Assembly (NCBI GenBank): GCA_028868825.1
Contig: JAGWTU010000042.1
Span: 1-44,716 of the forward strand
Reading direction: 5' to 3'
Source of the DNA: Burkholderiales bacterium
GTDB taxonomy: Bacteria; Pseudomonadota; Gammaproteobacteria; Burkholderiales; Burkholderiaceae_C
DNA: 44,716 bases
Of the stretch, positions 1-6,266 are shown in pieces. Each line of letters begins with the position of its first letter. The first letter of the stretch is position 1. The translations under genes were made by a program, and so were the position numbers. The notes beneath the pieces are model-generated. The model searched no databases. It was given only the letters and a program-made list of their open reading frames with translations, and had not been told where the DNA came from.

Positions 1-232
1 GATCCGGCATGGGGCGCTCGTGCACCGCCGAGGCTGCCGCGCTGGGCACAGGCCGCGTCGCGGCCACCGTCATTTCCGGCGCCGCGTCCACCTGCACCAG
101 ACGGTCACCGCTCCACGGCCGCACCGGCTCGTAGCGCGACGGCTGGCGCCGCTGCAGCACCGGCTCGGCTGCATCGAGCCGGCGTGCGAGATGGCCCAGA
201 AAGCCCTGGTCGAGTACGCGTGGCGGCTTCAT
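1..232 (-). CDS. Partial CDS, fourth gene of the contractile injection locus (N-terminus only)
   Basis: The open frame starts at ATG 232, overlaps the TGA of the preceding gene in an ATGA arrangement, and runs off the window edge, giving about 77 N-terminal residues. It begins MKPPRVLDQGFLGHLARRLD and then has a Pro/Arg-rich stretch with QPSRYEP near residue 37. The region looks unstructured. Short proteins with an amphipathic N-terminal helix followed by a PSRFEP-like motif are common in extracellular contractile injection clusters, so I infer a structural or assembly protein of the same particle. The function cannot be assigned from this fragment. The 4-nt overlap argues for translational coupling to the baseplate-like gene. 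Confidence 0.6.
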   Translation of the reverse strand, partial: MKPPRVLDQGFLGHLARRLDAAEPVLQRRQPSRYEPVRPWSGDRLVQVDAAPEMTVAATRPVPSAAASAVHERPMPD

Positions 233-963
233 GCCTGGATCCGCGCCAGGTAATGGCGCCGGCGCGCGGCCGGCAGGGCCAGGATTTCGGCTTCGCTCCA
301 GCCATAGGCGCTGGCCAGTGCATGCACCTCGTCGAGCAGGCGCTCGGTCCAGTCGTCGAGCGCGCCGAAGAGGTGGCTGCCGATGTCGAAGCGGCGCTCG
401 AAGGCCTGGCCGCAGGCCGGGCAGGCGAGGGCGATGCGCAGGTCGGCGCCGGGGTCGCGCTCGGCCATCGCCTGCTGCAGCCGCTCGATCAGCGGCTCGG
501 GCAGTTCCTGCGGCGCGAGCGCCGCATCGCCGCGGCGCGCCGCGCGCACGCAGCGTGCGAGCAGGCGTTCGGCGGCATCGGCGGCATCGTCGTCGGCTTC
601 GAGCACGGCCAGCAGGTCGTCGCTGGTCGGCAGGCGCCATTCGACGGCGATGCCGTCTTCGACGAGCGGCGGCGGGTCGTCGGCCGGTGCCGGCGGCGTC
701 GCGAGCTCGCCCGTCGACAGCGGCGTCTCGAGCTCGGCGCCGCAGGCCGGGCAGTCGACGCGCGTCTCCAGCGCCGTACCAAACAGCGCCTCGTGCAGCG
801 CAATCAGCCGCGCGTCGCGCGCGCCCAGCGGCAACGCGCCCCAGCGCGCCGCGCCGACCTCGGGCCAGGCCGCATCGAGCAGCGCCAGCGCACGGCGCAG
901 CGGATGCTCATCGCGAGCGCCGTCCCAGCATTGCAGCAGCCGCTGCGCTCCTAGCGCTTCCAT
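229..963 (-). CDS. Putative T4 gp26-like baseplate / hub chaperone protein with Cys4 site
   Basis: This is a 244-residue acidic protein lying 15 nt downstream of the tube gene. It carries two CPACG motifs (Cys71/Cys74 and Cys181/Cys184), which together could form one zinc site. The N-terminus has an Arg/Leu-rich helix (about residues 20-60) and the C-terminus is predicted helical. The position straight after sheath and tube, together with its size, matches proteins annotated in phage-tail-like injection systems as T4-type baseplate or hub assembly proteins. That family link is an inference from position and general character. The Cys pairs and the operon context are read directly. No signal peptide or membrane segment is present, so it is cytoplasmic until particle assembly. 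Confidence 0.55.
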   Translation of the reverse strand: MEALGAQRLLQCWDGARDEHPLRRALALLDAAWPEVGAARWGALPLGARDARLIALHEALFGTALETRVDCPACGAELETPLSTGELATPPAPADDPPPLVEDGIAVEWRLPTSDDLLAVLEADDDAADAAERLLARCVRAARRGDAALAPQELPEPLIERLQQAMAERDPGADLRIALACPACGQAFERRFDIGSHLFGALDDWTERLLDEVHALASAYGWSEAEILALPAARRRHYLARIQA

Positions 964-978
964 CTCGGGTCATCGCCG

Positions 979-1503
979 TCAGGCCGGGTCGGTGTACGAG
1001 ATCTCGGCCGGCTCCGGCGTCTCGACGTCGCGTACCCAGCCCTCGTTCTCGAGCTTGATGTGCTGGATCGCGATCGCATTGGCGTTGGCGTCGAGGTCGG
1101 GCAACGCCTGAAACTCCGAGACCCAGGCGCGAAACACCTTGTAGGCGATGGCGAGCTGGCCGCTCTCGTTGTAGACCTCGATGATCACGTCCTTGCGGAA
1201 ATCCTTCAGCGAACTCTCGGACCCCAGGCCCTGGCCGTAATTCCAGACCTTGTTGGCCCATTGCTCGAATTCCTTGTCGTGGGTGACGCCGCGTTCGAGC
1301 GTGATGGCCTCGAATTCGGTGCGCCCGGGCGATTTGCGGCTCGAACTCGGGTCGCCGCCGTCGCGGTGCTTGACGACCTCGGTCGTGCGCTTGAGCGCGC
1401 TGACCTTGCTGACGCCGGCGACGTATTTGCCGTCCCATTTTACGCGGAATTTGAAATTCTTGTACGGGTCGAAGCGCTGGGCGTTGACGGTGAACTGGGC
1501 CAT
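979..1503 (-). CDS. Phage tail tube protein (contractile injection system inner tube)
   Basis: The 174-residue product starts MAQFTVNAQRFDPYKNFKFR and contains KWDGKYVAGVSKVSALKRTTEVV, then an acidic and aromatic C-terminal half (NKVWNYGQGLG, VYNESGQLAIAYKVFRAW). This is the pattern of T4 gp19 / Afp1-type tube proteins that stack into the rigid inner tube of contractile tails. Start ATG 1503 is preceded by AAGGAG about 9 nt upstream, and the length is normal for the family. It lies 14 nt after the sheath gene and before a baseplate-like gene, the usual order in tail-like particles. Only one tube gene is visible here; others may lie beyond the window edge. Confidence 0.9.
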   Translation of the reverse strand: MAQFTVNAQRFDPYKNFKFRVKWDGKYVAGVSKVSALKRTTEVVKHRDGGDPSSSRKSPGRTEFEAITLERGVTHDKEFEQWANKVWNYGQGLGSESSLKDFRKDVIIEVYNESGQLAIAYKVFRAWVSEFQALPDLDANANAIAIQHIKLENEGWVRDVETPEPAEISYTDPA

Positions 1504-1517
1504 GTCGATGCACTCCT

Positions 1518-3119
1518 TCAGACGGCGATCTGCCCAGCCATCTGCTGCAGCTGGATGACGACGAACTCGGCCGGCTTCAGCGGCGCGAAGCCGACGACGA
1601 CGTTGACGATGCCGAGGTTGATGTCGTTCTGCGTCGTCGTCTCCTTGTCGCATTTGACGAAATAGGCGTCGCGCGGCGAACTGCCCTGGAACGCGCCCTG
1701 GCGGAACAGGTTCTGCATGAAGGCGCCGACATTGAGCCGGATCTGCGCCCACAGCGGCTCGTCATTGGGCTCGAACACCGCCCATTGCAGGCCGCGGAAC
1801 AGGCTTTCCTCGATGTACAGCGCCGTGCGCCGCACGGGCACGTATTTGTATTCGTCGGCCAGCAGGTCGGCGCCGCGCATCGTGCGCGAACCCCAGGCGA
1901 TGTTGCCGATGATCGGGAAGGTGCGCAGGCAATTGACGCCGATCGGGTTGAGCTGGCCGTTCTCGTCGTTCGTCAGGCTCACCGACAGGCCCTGCACGCC
2001 CGACAGCGCCGCGTCGATGCCGGCAGGCGCCTTCCAGACGCCGCGGTTGGCATCGGTGCGCGCCATCAGCCCGGCGACGGCACCGCAGGGCACGAAGGCG
2101 TCGAGCTGGCCGTCGCGCTTCGGGTCGGCCTCGATCAGGCGCGGGAAGAACAGCGCCGCATTGCGCGCACGCTGCCCCGCGAGGCCGAGCGTGGTCAGCG
2201 CCGCGCTGTTGTTGCTGGTGATCGCGTTGGCGCTGGTCCAGGCCACCGGGGCGTCGACGACGAGCATGGCGCGCCGCGCCACGCAGTAGTCGAGCGCGCT
2301 GCTGTAGACGGTCTTGTCGGTGTCGGCGCCGCGCACGTCGGGCGGGATGCACAGGAGATTGAAAAGGTCGGTCTTGTCGAGCGCATAGAGGCCGGTCTTG
2401 TCGGTCTGGCTGCCCTGGTAGTCGGCTGCGACGAGCGCGGCGCTGTCGACGGCGGCATTCGCGCTGGCCACCGGCGACGAGGCGTTGTCGTCGGTCCAGA
2501 TCGTCTTGCCGGCGGCCGGCGCGGCATGGGCGGTGGGCACCGTGGTGCCGGGCAGCGTCATCGACGCGGCCACGCGCAGCAGCTGCGAGCCGGCGGCGAG
2601 CACGCGGTCGACGCGGCGCGGGCTTTCCTTGACGGTCAGGTTGACGAACATCTCGGTGGCGCCGCTGACCATGTCGCGCACGGTCAGGTTGAAGAGGTCC
2701 GAAGCCGCGAGCCCGAATCCGGCGGCGATGTCGGCCGAGACGTTCGCGTCGACGCGGATGCGCAGGCCGTTGGCCCAGCTGCCGCGCGCCGCGGCGGCGA
2801 GTGCGAGGCCCGACCAGGTGATCGTCGCGGTGTCGACGACGCCGTCGCCCGTGGGCTTGTGGAACAGCCGCACGATGACCGCCTGCGCGCCGCCGTTGGC
2901 GTAGAAATCGCGCACCGCATAGCCCAGCGGGTAAGCGGGGTCGAGCGCGCCGAACCAGCGCTCGAAGTCGCCGTAGCTGTTGATGACGGTCGGTTCCTCG
3001 CTGCCCTTGGCGGCGCGGCCGATGAAGGCGGTGATCGAGGTCGCGACGCCGGTGATCGTGCGCACGCCGCTGGGGATTTCCTCGATATAGACGCCGGGGT
3101 AGGAAACGGCAACGGGCAT
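1518..3119 (-). CDS. Phage tail sheath family protein (contractile sheath)
   Basis: A 533-residue product that starts MPVAVSYPGVYIEEIPSGVR, the classical N-terminal signature of contractile sheath proteins (YPGVYIEE followed by ITGVATSITAFIGRA). The C-terminal part (NINLGIVNVVVGFAPLKPAEFVVIQLQQ) matches the conserved domain by which neighbouring sheath subunits interlock. ATG 3119 is chosen because AGGAG sits at good distance and because the signature begins there; the frame stays open upstream to 3371 but that part has no family character. It is the first gene of a leftward operon with the tube gene. Such sheaths drive injection in tailocins, R-pyocins and Afp/PVC/MAC-type extracellular injection systems. 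The sheath itself does not tell which class this is. Confidence 0.93.
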   Translation of the reverse strand: MPVAVSYPGVYIEEIPSGVRTITGVATSITAFIGRAAKGSEEPTVINSYGDFERWFGALDPAYPLGYAVRDFYANGGAQAVIVRLFHKPTGDGVVDTATITWSGLALAAAARGSWANGLRIRVDANVSADIAAGFGLAASDLFNLTVRDMVSGATEMFVNLTVKESPRRVDRVLAAGSQLLRVAASMTLPGTTVPTAHAAPAAGKTIWTDDNASSPVASANAAVDSAALVAADYQGSQTDKTGLYALDKTDLFNLLCIPPDVRGADTDKTVYSSALDYCVARRAMLVVDAPVAWTSANAITSNNSAALTTLGLAGQRARNAALFFPRLIEADPKRDGQLDAFVPCGAVAGLMARTDANRGVWKAPAGIDAALSGVQGLSVSLTNDENGQLNPIGVNCLRTFPIIGNIAWGSRTMRGADLLADEYKYVPVRRTALYIEESLFRGLQWAVFEPNDEPLWAQIRLNVGAFMQNLFRQGAFQGSSPRDAYFVKCDKETTTQNDINLGIVNVVVGFAPLKPAEFVVIQLQQMAGQIAV

Positions 3120-3212
3120 TTGCAACTCCTTGCAATGGGGCGACGCTTTGGCGATTGCCGCAGCGTTGCAGATCCGTTGGATGCCGGCCTGCGTTCGCGA
3201 CGGGTTGGAGAA

Positions 3213-3242
3213 AGTATGCGTCACGGTGACCGTGGCCTGCAA
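3213..3242 (-). promoter_or_regulatory. Putative promoter of the injection operon with a palindromic spacer
   Basis: On the minus strand TTGCAG (3242-3237) and CATACT (3218-3213) are separated by 18 nt. The spacer contains the odd palindrome GTCACGGTGAC (3220-3230), which would suit a dimeric repressor or activator. The start codon is about 94 nt downstream. The assignment rests on hexamer similarity only. Confidence 0.3.
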
Positions 3243-3480
3243 TGCGTCGGGCCTTGTTTTCAGCCGACGAACTTGGGGGGTGCGCGGGCACTCGCGTCGC
3301 CGAAGCGGCCTGGGTACTTGAATGATTCGGTTGGCTAACGCGATAACGGTGCCGTACGGTCGAACGCGCAATGCAGCGCGCTACCAAGAATGAACCCGAG
3401 ACGAGGAGCAGCCCGAAGTCGTGCCTCGAGTTGGCCGAGCGCGAGTCGCGCGACGCTGACGGCCTGTTTGGTCGAGACTC

Positions 3481-3486
3481 TAAGAT
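3481..3486 (+). promoter_or_regulatory. -10 box TAAGAT just before the acylphosphatase start (leaderless-type)
   Basis: TAAGAT ends 5 nt before ATG 3492. With a normal -10 to start-site distance, transcription would begin at or next to the start codon. No Shine-Dalgarno sequence could then be used. Confidence 0.4.
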
Positions 3487-3491
3487 GAGGC

Positions 3492-3770
3492 ATGCCGCAA
3501 ACCGTCGTTCGTCTCGAAATCCATGGCCTCGTGCAGGGCGTCGGCTATCGCTGGTCGATGGTCAGGGAGGCGCAGCGCCTCGGCGCCTGCGGCTGGGTCC
3601 GCAATCGGCGCGATGGCTCGGTGGAGGCGATGTTGGCGGGGACGGAGGAAGTCGTCGCCCGCTTGATCGAGTGGGCCCGCAAGGGACCTCCCGCGGCCGC
3701 GGTCGCATCGGTCGACGTCTTCGAGTCGGCGGGCCAATTCGAATCGTTCGAACAATGGCCCAGTTCGTGA
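3492..3770 (+). CDS. acyP: Acylphosphatase
   Basis: A 92-residue product, the normal size for the family, which hydrolyses the carboxyl-phosphate bond of acylphosphates such as 1,3-bisphosphoglycerate or acetyl phosphate. The diagnostic loop is HGLVQGVGYR (residues 11-20, with the phosphate-binding Arg20), followed by GWVRNRRDGSVEA with catalytic Asn38. No signal peptide is present, so it is cytoplasmic. It is a single-gene unit: the PEP-CTERM gene converges from the right and the injection operon diverges to the left. The region before the start has no Shine-Dalgarno but has a -10-like TAAGAT 5 nt upstream, consistent with a leaderless transcript. Confidence 0.93.
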   Translation: MPQTVVRLEIHGLVQGVGYRWSMVREAQRLGACGWVRNRRDGSVEAMLAGTEEVVARLIEWARKGPPAAAVASVDVFESAGQFESFEQWPSS

Positions 3771-3819
3771 TGGCATGGGGTCCGGATCCGCGACGGCGGA
3801 TGGACGTCGCGACCTCCCC

Positions 3820-4857
3820 CTAGCCGCCGCGCGCCCTCTTGGTTTCCCCTCGGCGCCTGGCCACGCAGGCCGCCAGTCCGGCAGCCACCAGGGCGAGTGT
3901 CGCCGGTTCGGGGACGGCGGCCGCGGCGACGCCGACGAAACCCCGCTGCAGCCCCGTCGCGGCATCGACGTAGAAGCCGGCGATCTCGCCGTGATCGTTG
4001 ATGCCGGTGATCTGCGTGATCGACGGGCCCGTCAGCGCGGCATCGGGATCGTCCAGGAAGCTGTACTGGCCGTTGGCGATGTCATAGAGGAAGCCATGCT
4101 GGCTGCCGCCGAAGTCCTGCCAGTAGCCGACGGCGATGTCGTTGTCGTTGATGCCGAGGAATTGCGTCAGCAGCAGGTTCGCGACGACGGGATCGGCGAT
4201 CAGGCGATAGGTCGAGTTCACCGTGTCGTAGAGGAAGCCGTGCTGATGCACGGCGTCCGTCGAGTAGAAGCCGGCGACGAGGCCGTTGTTGTTGATGGCT
4301 TGCGCATTCGTGACGACGGCATTCGCCACCGGGTTGAGCAGCGTGAACGCCCCATTGCGGTAGACGAAGCCCGGTGTCGTGCCGCTGTTCGCGCTCGCCT
4401 CCTGTCCGACGATGACATTGGCGTTGTTGATGCCGAACGCCACCTCGCTCGTCGTACCGGGGCCTTCGGCCGCGGGCAGGAAGGTCGGCGTCGGCTGCCC
4501 CGGGGCGACGACGAAGGCCCTCGAGTTGCCGTCGGTGCCGGCGACGGTATTGGCATCGTTGATGCCGTTCGCATTCGCCAGCGGCGCGCCGCCGGTCGAC
4601 GGGAAGGTGGTGGTGCCGTCGGCGGCGCGGATGAAATTGGTCAGCAGGAACGGATTCGCCGCGTTGTTCGAACTGAAGCCGACAACGGCGCCGTGGTCGT
4701 TGATGGCGTTGACGGTGGTACCGCCGGCATTCTGGCCCGGGCCATCGAAATTGGTGAATACATAGGTGGGCGTTGCGCAGGCCAGGCCGGAGGCGGCAAG
4801 GGTCAGCGCGAAGGCCGACAGCGGCAGCACGGAATTCGATTCGGCTTTGACTTTCAC
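3820..4857 (-). CDS. HAF-repeat PEP-CTERM sorting domain protein
   Basis: The 345-residue product has a signal peptide (residues about 1-26, hydrophobic core SVLPLSAFALTLAASGLA, likely cut after ACA). A body follows that is built from repeated units of the type GINDAN / GINNAN / INNNG spaced by aromatic segments ending in HGFLYD or RGFV; these resemble extracellular HAF repeats, which may fold as a beta-propeller. The C-terminus is a canonical PEP-CTERM tripartite signal: VPEPATLALVAAGLAACVA then RRR. Such proteins are exported and processed by an exosortase (EpsH), usually in bacteria making exopolysaccharide. GTG 4857 is chosen: GAGG stands 9 nt upstream and the nearby ATG is in a frame closed after two codons. 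No exosortase gene is in the window. Confidence 0.85.
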   Translation of the reverse strand: MKVKAESNSVLPLSAFALTLAASGLACATPTYVFTNFDGPGQNAGGTTVNAINDHGAVVGFSSNNAANPFLLTNFIRAADGTTTFPSTGGAPLANANGINDANTVAGTDGNSRAFVVAPGQPTPTFLPAAEGPGTTSEVAFGINNANVIVGQEASANSGTTPGFVYRNGAFTLLNPVANAVVTNAQAINNNGLVAGFYSTDAVHQHGFLYDTVNSTYRLIADPVVANLLLTQFLGINDNDIAVGYWQDFGGSQHGFLYDIANGQYSFLDDPDAALTGPSITQITGINDHGEIAGFYVDAATGLQRGFVGVAAAAVPEPATLALVAAGLAACVARRRGETKRARGG

Positions 4858-5018
4858 GACATGGATCCTCAATTCGAGTTTTGGACATTGGTGACGGCCA
4901 TCGGTGGGCCCGTGCGCCAGCACCAGCGGTCCGGCGCGCCGGCATTCCGACCCTTGCGCTGGCACGCCGCGCGGCTCGGGTCATGGGTACCGGCGCGCAG
5001 CCGGGTTGTTCCGCCTCG

Positions 5019-5035
5019 CCCCACGAATTAGGGGG
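5019..5035. repeat. CCCC-N8-GGGGG dyad upstream of the PEP-CTERM gene
   Basis: CCCC (5019-5022), ACGAATTA, GGGGG (5031-5035) forms an interrupted inverted repeat in the 262-bp divergent region between the PEP-CTERM and oxidoreductase genes. It may be an operator. A similar half, ATTAGGGGGG, occurs at about 27593-27602. Confidence 0.3.
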
Positions 5036-5107
5036 TCATGCGGAGTCCGGCGAGTCGCCGGCGTGCCAAGCCGACGGGCGGCGGGCGCCGGTGCCCGCGC
5101 GTGCCGT

Positions 5108-5113
5108 TACGAT
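5108..5113 (+). promoter_or_regulatory. -10 box TACGAT just before the oxidoreductase start (leaderless-type)
   Basis: TACGAT ends 6 nt before ATG 5120 and no Shine-Dalgarno is present. This spacing supports ATG 5120 as the start of a leaderless mRNA. Confidence 0.4.
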
Positions 5114-5119
5114 CGCCGC

Positions 5120-6202
5120 ATGATCCCCTTCGTCCCGACCCGACCCGGCCCGAGTCCGCCGTCGATGCCTGATTCCGCCAGCTTCGGCTGGGCGCTGCTC
5201 GGGCCCGGCAGCATCGCGCGCCAGTTCGCCGCTGCCGTGCAGGGCCTGCCGGGAACGCATGTCGCCGCGGTCTGGGGCCGCAGCGCCGATCGTGCGGCGG
5301 CATTCGTCGCCGCGGCGGGCCTGCCGCCGCAGGTCGCGGTCGCCGATCTGCATCTGCTGCTCGCCAGCGAGGCCGTGCAAGGTGTCTACGTCGCGACGAC
5401 GCATCCCGCCCATGGGCCGCTGGTGCGCGCCGCGCTCGCCGCCGGCAAGCCCGTCGTCTGCGAGAAGCCGCTGACGCCGGGCGCGCGCGAGACACGCGAG
5501 CTGATCGAGCTCAGCCGCGCCCGGGGTGTGTTCCTGATGGAGGCGCTCTGGACACGCTGCCTCCCTGTCTACCAGGGCATCGCGCGCTGGCTCGAGGAAG
5601 GCCGCATCGGCAGGCTGCGCTCGGTCGCCTCGAGCTTCTGCTTTCCGGCGCCTTACGACCCGCACAGCCGCCTGTTCGACCCCCGCGCGGGGGGCGGCGC
5701 GCTGCTCGACATCGGCATCTACAACGTCGCGATGACGCGCTGGGCCATCGCCGCCGCCGCACGAGCCGGGGCGGCACCGCAGCCGACATCGCGCGCGGTG
5801 CTCGCCGCACTCGCGCCGACCGGCGTCGAGACGAGCGTGGCGGCGCAACTGGGTTATGCCGACGGTACGACGGCGCAGTTCGTCTGCGCGTTCGACCGGC
5901 TCGCCGACAACGGGCTGACGCTGCATGGCAGCCTGGGCCGCATCGAGGTGCCGACCGATTTCTGGCAGGCCGACGCCGCTTGCTTGAAGCGGCCCGGCGA
6001 GGACGAGGTCTGGCTGCGCCTGCCCCATGCCGTCAACGGCTTCGAATACGAGATCGCCGAGGCGATGCGCTGCATCGCCGCCGGCGCCATCGAGAGCCCG
6101 CTGATGCCGCACGACGAGTCGCTCGCCATCGCGCAGGAGCTCGATGTGCTGCGCGGGATCGCCGGCGCGATCGCGTCGCCCGACTCCGCATCGCCTGCCT
6201 GA
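5120..6202 (+). CDS. Gfo/Idh/MocA family NAD(P)-dependent oxidoreductase
   Basis: A 360-residue product with an N-terminal Rossmann fold (ALLGPGSIARQFAAAVQ; VAAVWGRSADRAAAFV) and the family EKP motif (GKPVVCEKPLTPGARET), whose Lys takes part in catalysis. A C-terminal alpha/beta domain follows (GRIGRLRSVASSF; GGGALLDIGIYNVAM). Family members oxidise or reduce sugars, inositol, trans-dihydrodiols and related alcohols; the substrate cannot be told here. Two starts compete: ATG 5120 and ATG 5165 (MPDSASFGW, 345 aa). Neither has a good ribosome site; 5120 is preferred because of the -10 box directly upstream. The neighbours give no pathway context, and the gene converges with the PrpF-TctC fusion ORF. 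Confidence 0.85.
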   Translation: MIPFVPTRPGPSPPSMPDSASFGWALLGPGSIARQFAAAVQGLPGTHVAAVWGRSADRAAAFVAAAGLPPQVAVADLHLLLASEAVQGVYVATTHPAHGPLVRAALAAGKPVVCEKPLTPGARETRELIELSRARGVFLMEALWTRCLPVYQGIARWLEEGRIGRLRSVASSFCFPAPYDPHSRLFDPRAGGGALLDIGIYNVAMTRWAIAAAARAGAAPQPTSRAVLAALAPTGVETSVAAQLGYADGTTAQFVCAFDRLADNGLTLHGSLGRIEVPTDFWQADAACLKRPGEDEVWLRLPHAVNGFEYEIAEAMRCIAAGAIESPLMPHDESLAIAQELDVLRGIAGAIASPDSASPA

Positions 6203-6266
6203 CCCTGCAGGACCGCGACGGGCGGCCCTGGAATCGTGGCGCCGGGCCAGTCGGACCTGCCACCGC

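Larger units (their letters stand above)
3120..3491. other. 372-bp intergenic region between sheath and acylphosphatase genes
   Basis: This divergent region holds the putative injection-operon promoter (3213-3242) and the -10 box of the acylphosphatase gene (3481-3486). Apart from these I see no RNA gene, repeat or convincing small ORF. Confidence 0.5.

Noticed and set aside
1785..3338. A 517-codon plus-strand frame over the sheath gene
   Set aside because: It is antisense to a clear sheath protein, with no ribosome site or recognisable motif.
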